Shown here: positions 33,758 through 43,820 of the stretch, one piece after another | How positions within the stretch are numbered: position 1 is the first letter of the stretch | How the letters are laid out: every line of letters starts with the position of its first letter | From: Stomorhina lunata | Lineage: Eukaryota > Arthropoda > Insecta > Diptera > Rhiniidae | Direction of reading: 5' to 3' | Assembly: GCA_933228675.1 (NCBI GenBank) | Contig: OW121741.1 | Location: 57,511,194-57,575,193 of the forward strand | DNA length: 64,000 nt | Notes under the pieces: model-generated | The model's database searches: none | Seen by the model: only the letters and a program-made list of their open reading frames with translations | What the model was told of the DNA's origin: nothing | Translations under genes and position numbers: made by a program

Positions 33758-35364
33758 GTGATAATAAAAGATAACTCTTTTATGAGTTTATCAAGTATTA
33801 ACATTAGTGAGCGAAGATTAAGTTTAAATGGTAGAAATGCTTATCTCACAGTGAACGTCTCAGAGAGTGAGTCCCAAAACATAAACAAAAAAATTGATGA
33901 TAGCGAGTATTTGACCCAAATTAACTGGCCGTGCTTCTTCTTGTTCCCCAACTCCTTTGACAAGAGTGGACAATAATCCAAAACAAAACATGATGACAAC
34001 AAATATCAACAATATGGTAATTAATAGTGCTTCAATTTCGCACGCGCCTGATAGTATGCCCAATTTATCACCAGTAGTAATGAAATCCACCACAGTAAGT
34101 ACAAACCCAATTAACCTTAAAACAGAAGCCATACCAAAAAGTGTCCTTAATCCCCATACCGAAATAAAAAACCAAATCCAAATGGGAATCGACAGATATA
34201 TAACGGTTTTAAAACGAGGACGTAGTCCTAAGTCCTCTAAGATAGCATCTATGCCAAAAATTACCAAAGAATATGGAACTAATGGTGTAAACTCCCAAAA
34301 CCGTTTCGATATTCTTCAAGGCAATTCAGAGGAGACACCTCAAGAAGTCAAACCGTTTAACCCCCACCTATTTATTTGAGAGAGCAAAACTCAAATATTT
34401 TAATTAATAATTTCGTTTCCTCAATCGGTGAAAATGCGTTTTATGTTGTTCCCTTTAAGCGCGGCAACATAAGTGAAACGAAGATTCAGGTCAATAATGA
34501 AAATTCGTACCGTAAAATAGTTAATGAGTTCGAGCTCCGCAATAAAAGCTTTTACACATATCAATTAAAAAGCAGCAAAGGTCTACAAGTGGTCATTAAG
34601 GGCATCGACTCATGCGTCGCGTCAGACGAAATAAAAGAATGCTTACATAAAAATGGGTTTAAAGTAAAGCATGTGACCAACATTAGAAATAGAGAAAATA
34701 TCCCCCAACCAATGTTCCGAGTGGGACTGGAACCCTGTGATATTAAGTTGAAAAAAAATGAGTCACATCCTATATATAGTTTCAAATATCTACTGCACCG
34801 TAAAATAACAGTTGAAGAACCATACAAGAGAAAAGGTTCAATTCAGTGCTCAAATTGCCAGGAATTCGGCCACACTAGCACTTATTGCAAATTACCCCCT
34901 GTTTGTGTAATATGCGGGGAGTTGCACGGATCAGCCCAATGTAATAAACCCAAAAACGATACAAACACAAAAAATGTGGTGGAAATCATACTGAAAATTG
35001 CAGAGGTTGCCCTGTTTATTCTTTTGTTAAGAAATCATTTGTGAAAAAGCTTAATATTATCCCCACTCAGCCAGTAATTAATCCACAGTTCCCACAGATT
35101 AAAACATCTAACAAAAATTCCTACGCAAATGTTTTAAAAACAAATAACACTCCTGAAAATCCTTCACCAAAATCAAATTCGAACCCCAGACCAAACATTG
35201 CTTCAAGCTCTGAAAATGCAAACCTTAACTTCAGCAGGCTAGAGTCTACAATTAACACTCTAGTGCAGTCAGTAAATAATTTTACAAGCACAATGAGTAG
35301 CATGATGCAAGAAATGGTCAAAATGCAATCAATGTTGTTGCAAGCCATTTTAAATAAACCATGA
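33758..35364 (+). pseudogene. Jockey ORF1 (nucleic-acid-binding Gag-like protein)
   Basis: ORF1 of Jockey-type LINEs makes an RNA-binding protein of the RNP. Four frames are joined by frameshifts (near 33940, 34375 and 35000). They hold a Ser/Asn-rich N-terminus, the conserved block GENAFYVVPFKRGN...YQLKSSKGLQVVIKGI...LLHRKITVEEPYKRKG, and zinc knuckles CSNCQEFGHTSTYC and CVICGELHGSAQC. A frameshift follows before the third knuckle. The tail is Asn/Pro/Ser-rich and ends in a coiled-coil-like Met/Gln segment. The stop TGA at 35362 overlaps the ORF2 ATG. An antisense hydrophobic frame at 33860-34267 is a shadow. Confidence 0.88.
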
Positions 35365-36199
35365 ACTGTATGAAAATATGTTTTTGGAATGCAAACGGCA
35401 TTCGCCAACATAAAAACGAAATTGAATATTTCCTTAACGATAAACAATTCGACATAATGTTGGTTTCGGAAACCCATTTAACCGCAAAAAGTTTATTTCA
35501 CCATCTAACGTAGTCTATGATACTAAGGACCCAAGAGGTAGCGCTTGTGGCGGATCGGCTATTCTCAGTAAATAACGTATCAAGCACTATTTATTGTGTG
35601 ATTGTTGCGAAGATTATCTCCAAGCAACTACAATTTGTCTTAAAGATCTTTGTCGTAACTTAGTGATATCTTCATTATATTCCCCCCCCCCCCAAGGTTC
35701 TCAATTTCTGAGAACCAATACAACAAATTCTTCAAATCACTTGGACCCCGCTTTTTGGCAGCTGGAGATTTTAACGCAAAGCACACATTCTGGGGATCGA
35801 GACTGATTACCCCTAAAGGTCGTGTGTTGTTTAATTCTATTTCAAAATTTAATTTAGACGTGATATCAAGCGGTCATCCCACTTATTGGCCTAGTGACCC
35901 AAATAAAATCCCGGATGTTATCGATTTTAGAGTAACGAAATGTATCAGAAGAGAAATGATCCAAGTTGAACCTTCTTTAGAACTTTCCTCGATATTCGCC
36001 AACTATCATAACCCTCTTAAATCCCGAAGAAACCGTATCCCCGACTATAAACGTAGCATTGGTAAGCACTAAGATAAATTGGCTTAAATACAAGAAATAT
36101 CTCAGCACTCACTGCAGAGAAAACATTCCGCTACATACACCGGAAGATATAGATCTCTCTATTAGATATCTGGAAAATAATCTTAAATTGGCTGTTAAA

Positions 36200-36718
36200 C
36201 ATGCAACAGTACCCCCCAATCCATATATCACATCCCCCACGCACTTACAATAATACCAAATACCCAATCCTCCGGGAACTTGCTGCACAACCCCCAATAT
36301 CACATGCTTCATTGCAACCCCACAACAATCTACAGTATCAACCGAGAACAAGATACATTATTAGCCCCCCAACAATATGCTACATTACCTACCCTGCAAC
36401 ATGTCACACCATCCCCCATAAGAAACACCGCTTTTACCCCCGGCAATATACCACATTACACCCCCACAACAAGCTTCGCTAATCCCCCGCAACATTACCC
36501 CCCAACCATCATGCTACTTTAGCCCCATCATCCCCCCTACAACACGCTTCATTAACACCCCACAATATGCTGCATTACTTCCCAGATGATATGCTGCATA
36601 ACTCCCCCAGCAACATGCTACTCAACCCCGCCAACGGCATGCTACATTACCCACAAGATAATATGATGCACTACCCCCTCACATCAAGTTACCCCAACCC
36701 CCCACAACATGCTGCATT
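36200..36718 (+). repeat. C-rich degenerate minisatellite inside Jockey ORF2
   Basis: About 520 bp on a CCCCCCAACA...TGCTACATTA theme, with loosely repeated units of about 20-25 bp. It is strongly C-skewed on the plus strand and unlike anything else in the window. It separates two parts of ORF2 that are normally close together. Proline-rich frames through it are a by-product. Confidence 0.75.
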
Positions 36719-36810
36719 CTCCTCTCGACAAGTCAGGTGTAATAGAGTATACTCAGCCGATGTCGAACGGCTTTTGGCTGAAAAAAGAAGAGCTCGAAGA
36801 GAATGGCAAA

Positions 36811-36811
<1 letters not shown>

Positions 36812-36865
<54 letters not shown>
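36812..36865. repeat. (TA)n microsatellite
   Basis: About 26 TA repeats at the tail end of SINE copy 2. It probably grew from the SINE tail. Confidence 0.95.
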
Positions 36866-36867
<2 letters not shown>

Positions 36868-37164
36868 CCCCGACAACATTCCAATTGGAACAAGGGGTAC
36901 TTCTCTCAGACAATGAGTTGCATCCGATTCTATTTTTAGACTCATTGAAAGGGACCTACGTTTTAACGCCGGCTCCGAACGGCAAATGCATTAGTAAGAG
37001 AAGTTTTTCATAGCCTAATACTCAATAACCAGTGGCTAGCTGAGTTATGAGGTGAACCGGCGCTTTTTGAAAATTAATTTTTTTCAAGTGGGTCTGACAG
37101 GGATTGAACTTGGGACCTCTGGTATGCTAGGCGGATGACTAACCTGCTACACCACGGCGGTTCA
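36866..37164 (-). mobile_element. tRNA-derived SINE, copy 2
   Basis: Same family and orientation as 24713-25008, with head (B-box-like GTTCAATCCC) at 37085-37160. It interrupts Jockey ORF2 between the codons for EWQIH and the following Arg-Ser. The reading frame is intact when the insert is skipped. A short duplicated TTCA(TA) at both borders is the probable TSD, partly overlapping the head. Confidence 0.82.
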
Positions 37165-38724
37165 TAGATCGTCCCAATCTAAAAACAGATTCCGAAATTG
37201 CATAAAATCACTAAGAAAATTACTAGCAACCCAAAGAGCTGAATCCCTGGAAACTTATCTAAAAGGACTAGATGCTACCCCACAATCTTATTATTCATTA
37301 TGGCGAGCTGCCAAAAGCTATAAAAGTCCTATCATTCGTAAACCACCTTTGAGAAGCGACTCAGAGAAAGGTAATCTGTTTGTTAACCACCTGAAAAATG
37401 TATTTACCCCCAACATATCAAATGACATGATGGAGCTACCCCCTGTTATTCAGAAACGTAGAACATTTGGATTTGACAAAGTGAGCAATAAAATGTTAAA
37501 AGAGCTACCCTTAGTAGTAATAAGAATAATAACATTTATTTTTAATGCAATTCTACATCTAAAATATTATCCTCCAGAATGGAAAGTTTCATTAATTCAT
37601 TAGTTCCTAAGCCAGGTAAAGATCACACAAAAGTAGAGTCATATAGACCTATAAGTCTTCTATCTAATATATCAAAGCTATTTGAAAAACTGTTAGTTAC
37701 CCAATTAACGCAAATTTTGGATGAAATCGGATACATTCCCAATCATCAGTTCGGATTTAGAAGAAAGCATAGTACAATTGAACAAACACATAGACTTGTT
37801 TCTGCAATTCAAAAAACTTTTGAAGAAAAGAAATATTGCTCTGCTCTCTTCATTGATGTATCACAAGCATTTGGCAAGGTTTGGCATGAAGGTTTAATTT
37901 ACAAATTGAAGCAAATTTTCCCCATAGAATAAATAAAAGAATAAAAGTGAATGAACAAAAATGCATTCATATCACCTTTACATTGCGTAGAGACTCGTGC
38001 CCTCCAGTTAAAATTAATAACCAATCTATTCCCCAACAATCAGAAGTGAAATACCTGGGTATTCATTTGGATCGACGGCTTACGTGGAAGAGTCACATAG
38101 ATGCCAAATTGACCCAAATTAAACTAAAGTCAGCCCAACTTAACTGGCTAATTGGTAAAAACTCTAGACTTAGCCTAGATTGCAAAATTCTTCTATACAA
38201 CTCTATTATTAAGCCAATATGGTGTTACGAAATTTAATTGTGGGGCACTGCCTCAGATTCAAATATTGAGAAAATACAAAGGCGGCAAAATAAACTTTTA
38301 AGAATAATTACTGGCGCCCCGTGGTACGTTAAAAACACCAACTTACACAAGGACATTGAAATTCCGTTGGTTAAAACAGAAATAGCGAAGCGTGTTGTTA
38401 ATTATGTCAATAAATTGGCATGTCTCCCAAATCCACTAGCTCGAAATATACTAAATGGTCGCTGCCATATCTGGCTCAGAAGGAGGGATACTAGCGACTT
38501 GTACAGCAGCTAAAGAAAATGGATTAATAATGTAAAAAATCCTACTCACGCAAACAATTATGAAGTTGCAAATGGATTTTCATAATTAAGAATTTTAGAA
38601 TTTAAGATTTGATTACTTATTGTTAGTTCATGGTAAATGAAGATTCAATAAATAAATAAAACATGAAAAAAAAGAAAAAATCTTCAAACTTAACAAAAGT
38701 AAATTCATTACCAATGGCCGTACT

Positions 38725-39490
38725 TCAGAAAAAAATTAAAAGGATCGGAGCAGGAGATGGCCCCTTCCCCGTTACAAATACAATAAATATAACTGGGTAA
38801 ATTGATTTTGATGATATTCGAAATGTAGATAAAGTTATACTAATATTCCTTAAATTTTGACAGAGAAATATAGTGTGACCAGTGATAAAAACAGGCTGGG
38901 TTTTGTTTTGAAATCTCAACTCATATATTAAAAATGACAAATATAGGTGACCGAGAGGCCCGATTTCTCTGAAATTTTGACAGTATGGTGTGACCGATGG
39001 ATAAAATAGGCCAGAGTTTTTTTTTCAACCTCAAGTGGGCGTGACCCCTCCCATGTAAGTCAAATATTGAAAATGACAAATATGGATGACCGAGCTGCCC
39101 GATTTTTCTGTATAGTAAGGAAAGGCCGGTGGTTAAAAGAAGTATGGCATAATGGTTTTTTTGTTAAATATTAAGTGGGCGTGACCCTTCCTATATAAGT
39201 CATATATTAAAAATTACAAATATGGATGACCAGACTGACCGATTTTTCTGAAATTTAGACAATATGGTAAGGTGTGACAGGTGGAATAATAGGCTAGTTT
39301 TTTTTAAAACTCAAGTGGGTGGCCCCTCCCATATAAGTCATATATTAAAAATGGCAAGTATAGGTTACCCAGAGGCCCGATTTTTCTGAAATTTTAACAG
39401 TATGTTAAGGTGTGTCCGATGGATAAAATAGGCCAGATTTTTTTTGATGACAAATATGGATGACTGAGCCGCCTGATTTTTCTTTTTTTG
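38725..39490. repeat. Degenerate tandem repeat, about 150-bp period
   Basis: AAGTGGGCGTGACCCCTCCC, CCGATTTTTCTGAAATTT and ATATGGATGACC(G/A)AG blocks recur in the same order four to five times with much drift. No coding. Confidence 0.7.
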
Positions 39491-39529
39491 ATTTATCTAA
39501 AATGGGAAAATTGCTGCACGGATATTGGA

Positions 39530-39870
39530 AATAAGATTGGCGTTTAATAATGACTGACGATTGTTTGAAGACTTTTCATGATTATTTGATGGTTGTTTGA
39601 CGATTGTTTGACAGTTGTTTGATGAAGGATTGACTGATGACTGTTTGAAGAATTGTAATAATTGTTTGATAATTGTTTCACGATTAACTGGCGATTTTAT
39701 GACGGTAGCTTTATGATTTTTTGATGATCGTTTGATGGTTGATTGATGGTTGACTGACAACTGTTTAATGATTTTTTATAATTGGTTTATAATTGTTTCA
39801 CGATTAACTGACGATTGTTTGACGGTTATTTGATTACTATTTGACGATTGTTCGATAATCTATAAATATC
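39530..39870. repeat. Short-unit minisatellite (about 11 bp)
   Basis: Imperfect repeats of GATTGTTTGAC/GATGGTTGATT. A larger block (AATTGTTTCACGATTAACTG) is repeated near 39673 and 39792. Confidence 0.8.
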
Positions 39871-40052
39871 TATATATATAAATATAAAAAAATTATTCGC
39901 GTCTCTTGTTGTTGAAAATGCTTAAAGCACACATTAATGTGGAGTACTGCCAATCACTAAAGTCAATTAAATGCATTAATAAAGGATTCAGTTAAAAAAT
40001 TTACAAGCAGCTAGTACTTAAATGAACTTGATGTCAATGTTAATGACTAAAT

Positions 40053-40851
40053 TATGCAACTAGATCTCATTATTGCAGAATGGAATGCTAATGGCATTTC
40101 AAATCATGTTAATGATTACCAGCAAATCTTACCAACAAATCTTTCTGTCGTATAAAGGGCTTCAACCGAATGACAGAGCGCACGCTGGTGCCGCTATCTT
40201 AATAAAATCTTCAAATAAATATTAAGTTTTGGAACCTATATCTGAACTGTGTCTGCAGTCTGCTAGCGTTAAAATAAATTGTAATAACTGCGACGTATCA
40301 ATATACACCGTTTATTTTCCACCTAGATATAGAATTGTTTGCAATCAGTATGAGAATTTTTTCAAAAACTTTGGCAATAAATTTTTAGTTGGTGGGGACT
40401 TCAATGCCAAACACACCTGGTGGGTTTCACGGCTATCTAATCCAAAAGGAAATGAGCTTTTTAAGTGCATAACAAAAAATCAATCTAAAACCTTGTCCAC
40501 TGGAAGTCGTACTTATTGGCCAAATGATCCTTAAAAAATATCCGATCTTCTAGATTTCTTTGTTTATAAAGGAATTCCCGAAACGTCTTTCGATATTGTT
40601 TCTAGCGATGATCTCCGATTATTGCCAATTTTACAACCAATTGCCAAAAACGTCTTAACTACATTAAATGTTTTACTTCCAAAACTGATGTCAATTTATT
40701 TCAAAACATCATTGAAAGTAAGTTAAATTTAAACTGTTGAAAATTTTACTAAAATATTTCATGAAGCTGCGTATATAGCTACTCCCCAGGAAAATTTTAC
40801 AAATAAGGCTAACATTCGATTATCTGTAGAAATTAGAAATCTTATTAAGAC
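40053..40851 (+). pseudogene. Jockey-type endonuclease fragment, second family
   Basis: Broken frames with EWNANGISNHVNDYQ, AHAGAAILIKSS, SIYTVYFPPRY, the catalytic block GGDFNAKHTWWVSRLSNPKG, TYWPNDP and, in another frame, a linker like NLFQNIIESKLN. The order matches Jockey ORF2 endonuclease and linker but differs from the element at 33690. A deletion removes about 100 bp after the first block. It ends abruptly at the copia LTR. Confidence 0.75.
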
Positions 40852-41020
40852 GAAAAGTCATAACTTAATAAAACTCCGTTTACCATGTGAATATTTATAA
40901 CTTAGTTTTTTGTGTCTCATATATATACTTTCTTTTATTTGTCAATCTATTGAAAATTTTTCTATACTTATGAATAAACTTTTAAATCGTTCAGAAGTCG
41001 TGATTATTTTATTATAACTA
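40852..41020 (+). repeat. Copia left LTR
   Basis: It matches 42615-42782 with about three differences (for example TTTACCATG against TTTACAATG). It is followed at once by pol sequence, with no primer-binding site. Confidence 0.87.
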
Positions 41021-42560
41021 TTCCCGAAACCACAAATGAAGCTTTATCAAAGAAGTATTCGAGTTTTTGGTGGAATGCGATGGAGAACGAATATAACGCG
41101 CTTTTAAAAAATCAAACTTGGGAACTGGTTGAACTTCCTCAAAATCAAATAGCTATTGGATGTCGTTGGGTATACGCCCTTAAAAAGGACAAACAAGGTA
41201 ATGTCGAGAGATTTAAAGCCAGATTAGTGGCAAAAGGGTATGCACAGGTGTATGGAGTTAATTTTGAAGAAACGTTTTCTCCCGTTGTGAGATACGAGAC
41301 CATTAGAATGGTGCTTGCTTTAGCTGCTGAATACGAGTTACACGTACACCAGATGGATGTTACGACAGCATACTTAAACAGTGAACTGGAAGATGACGTT
41401 TATATTTCCCAGCCCGAAAGATTTATTGATGAGAGACGACCAAATCACGTATTAAAGTTGAAAAAAGCTTTATACGGTCTTAAACAATCTGGCCGTCAGT
41501 GAATCGTAAGTTAAACACTATTTTAAATGAAATAAACTTTTATGCATGTGAAAGTGAACCATGCTTGTATGTAAAAAAAGTTGAAGATAAGATTAATTTA
41601 ATTGCCGTGTATGTTGATGACATATTAATTGCTTGTTCAGACGTTAATGATATAAAATCTATAAAGAGAGCAATTTCTGAGAGACTTGACGTAGTAGACA
41701 AAGGGCCAGTGAGTCATTTTTTTAATATGGAAATGGAAAGAGATGGACCAACAGGTTCAATTGCAATAAGTCAAAAGGCAAACATTGAACGGCTGTTGAA
41801 ACGATATGATATGGATAACTGTCGGTCAGTAGCAACACCTTTGGAGCCAAATTTTCAAATTGCATGTGATGACGATAATTGCCAAAGAGTCGACCAAGTT
41901 GAATATCAGTCGTTAGTTGGATCTCTTATGTACATAGCCTTATGTACCAGACCTGATATTATGCATTCTATTTCAAAACTATCTCAAAAGAACAGCAATC
42001 CACATTTCGAGCATTTTACCGCATTAAAAAGAATTCTGAAATATCTAAGTAAAACAAGAGATATGCAGTTGAAGTTTTATAAAACTGGACATCCCATTCT
42101 ATGTTATGTTGATGCAGACTGGGGTGGAGATGCTACTAACAGAAAATCCTATACAGGATACACTTTCCTTTTAGCAGGTGCTGCTTTTTCATGGGAAAGT
42201 CGAAAGCAACAGTCAGTGGCCATATCGAGTACTGAGGCTGAGTACATGGCGTTATCTTCTGCAGCCAAAGAAGCAACATACATAAGCAAATTATTAGGTG
42301 AAATCGAATTACATAATCATGATGTTATTACAATTCAAGGCGACAATATGGGAGCATTACAACTCGTTCAAAATCCTATGTATCATGCTCGCAGTAAGCA
42401 TATTGATATAAAATATCATCATGTTAGAGACCCGTACGAAAAGAAGCTGATCAATTTAAAATATTGCAATACTAAAGATATGATTGCAGATGTTTTAACT
42501 AAAAATCTGCAGAAGGTTAGCCACGAACGTTTTACAAAACTATTGGGTTTAGTAATGTAA
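41021..42560 (+). pseudogene. Copia pol: reverse transcriptase and RNase H
   Basis: The frame enters at NEALSKKYSSFWWNAMENEY, the usual lead into copia RT. RT motifs: RWVYALKKDKQGNVERFKAR, HQMDVTTAYLNSELEDDVY (first Asp) and KKALYGLKQSGRQ. Here one base is missing (at about 41500; TGAATC where the frame needs an extra base), giving a stop. The second frame (41499-42560) holds IAVYVDDILIA (YVDD box intact), the tether and an RNase H with YVDADWGGD, SSTEAEYMAL, QGDNMGALQL and RSKHIDIKYHHVRD. It ends at the normal C-terminus LLGLVM. Apart from one frameshift the surviving domain is complete. Confidence 0.92.
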
Positions 42561-42610
42561 TATTATTTTAAGTTTTTGTAAATTATTTAAATATTGACAT
42601 TGAGGAGGAG

Positions 42611-42782
42611 TGTTGAAAAGTCATAACTTAATAAAACTCCGTTTACAATGTGAATATTTATAACTTAGTTTTTTGTGTCTCATATATATACTTTGTTTTA
42701 TTTGTCAATCTATTGAAAATTTTTCTATACTTATGAATAAACTTTTAAATCGTTCAGAAGTCGTGATTATTTTATTATAACT
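42611..42782 (+). repeat. Copia right LTR
   Basis: It starts TGTTGAAAAG after the polypurine tract (GAGGAGGAG, 42602-42610) and ends near ATTATAACTA. A clean TSD was not seen. Confidence 0.87.
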
Positions 42783-42789
42783 AAAAGGA

Positions 42790-43660
42790 CTGCGCTCTAA
42801 CACTAAGTATATGTGTTCAAAACCCACATATGATTTTTTAAATTTTATAACTTTTTCTACGGAATATTGTGACAATAGGTCTAAAATTTTAGATCTGAAA
42901 ATTTGAGTCAAATCGGACAGCGTTTTGTTAAAATTGAATATAAGGAAAATTTACCGAGCATTTACTCGAATTTGCCCCAAAAATTTAAATTTTCGCGAAA
43001 TTCGTCAATTTGAAATCGCAGGTACGGCGAAACGGTTCAAAATATATAAAATATTTTTTTTGGGTTTTGTTCTCCCATTTGTCTGTTTTAAAACACTAGA
43101 GAGCAAATTCTAAATTTGTAATATTTATTGAACAAAATTTTCAAAAAATTAAAAAATTAATTGCCAATATGAAAAAAAACTAAGTAAATTTTATTGTATT
43201 TGAACAAAACTGAACTATTTACTAGTAACAAGCCATTAAATGATAAATCATGTCTAACTTTGGAATTTCTTTATTTACAACATACAATTTTTGGTGCATA
43301 TCCGCGTATTAAAGGACATGAATTTTCGGGGGAAAACTGCAATAACTTTTAAACTACCTCATGGCTTTTCGTCTTTCACGATTTTAAATAAAGCTTTGTT
43401 AGTTTTCTTTAATATTCTATTATTTTTTCTTGTAAAAATTATTTATTTTTGGTCTAAATTTCGCAAAGAAAAACAAAATAACCCATTTTTCCCCATACAA
43501 ATGGGCTCTCAAACTTTGGACCCGATGCGCGCTCCTAGAACGTTGTCTGATTTGGCTCAAATTTTCAGATCTAAGCGTTTAGACCTAGTGTCACAATATT
43601 TCGTAGAAAACCATTTGATCAATGAAAAAAAATTTTCCTGTCACCCTAATATACGTATGT
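42790..43660. mobile_element. Inverted-repeat element, unknown family
   Basis: About 120-bp arms: 42830-42930 (TTTCTACGGAATATTGTGAC, AGATCTGAAAATTTGAG) and its reverse complement at 43540-43610 (CTCAAATTTTCAGATCTAAG, GTCACAATATTTCGTAG). The 600-bp centre is non-coding. No TSD was determined. Confidence 0.6.
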
Positions 43661-43800
43661 ATGTCACATATCAACGAAAATTTAAATTTTTTAATTGCAA
43701 TTGGAAGAAATCCGTTCAGGTTTGACAATTGATCCCGTGTAACTTCGCCTAAGGCAACCTCTTAGTAGCTAATAAATGACAAATTATAATAGATACGATG
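43655..43800 (+). mobile_element. HINE internal fragment
   Basis: It matches 52590-52740 of HINE copy B (ATCAACGAAAATTTAAATTT, CTTCGCCTAAGGCAA) with about 5% difference. It has neither end. Confidence 0.75.
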
Positions 43801-43820
43801 ATGTCATAATACCAAACTTA

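Larger units (their letters stand above)
35361..38513 (+). pseudogene. Jockey ORF2 (AP endonuclease and reverse transcriptase)
   Basis: The start is ATG at 35361, overlapping the ORF1 stop as ATGA. Endonuclease: MNCMKICFWNANGIRQHKNE, VSETHL, then stops, and AAGDFNAKHTFWGSRL near 35755. The linker region holds the C-rich minisatellite and the SINE. It then resumes with RQVRCNRVYSADVERLLAEK and, after the SINE, NRFRNCIKSLRKLLATQ. RT: fingers (ESYRPISLLSNISKLFEK), FGFRRKHSTIEQ and motif A as FIDVSQAFGKVW, with Gly at the second Asp position. Sequence from there to the thumb, including YADD, is deleted near 37930. The remainder (VKYLGIHLDRRLTWKSHI) runs to the stop at 38513. No RNase H. Confidence 0.88.
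33690..38690 (+). mobile_element. Jockey-family LINE, almost full length, broken
   Basis: ORF1 (33758-35364) and ORF2 (35361-38513) are followed by a 3' UTR ending in an A-rich tail (38641-38690). It contains a C-rich minisatellite (36200-36718) and a SINE (36866-37164). Many frameshifts are present, and the RT catalytic block is deleted. The 5' end is uncertain. Confidence 0.87.
40852..42782 (+). mobile_element. Copia LTR retrotransposon, internally deleted
   Basis: LTRs lie at 40852-41020 and 42611-42782, differing at a few bases. The right LTR starts TGTTGAAAAG after a polypurine GAGGAGGAG. The left lacks the first four bases. The internal region begins directly in pol, so the primer site, gag, protease and integrase are missing. 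Confidence 0.88.

Noticed and set aside
33860..34267. 135-codon hydrophobic minus-strand frame that looks like a multi-span membrane protein
   Set aside because: Exactly antisense to Jockey ORF1. Its hydrophobicity follows from Asn/Lys-rich sense codons.
36201..36730. Proline/His-rich frames
   Set aside because: By-product of the C-rich minisatellite. Two overlapping frames look alike, which a real gene would not show.
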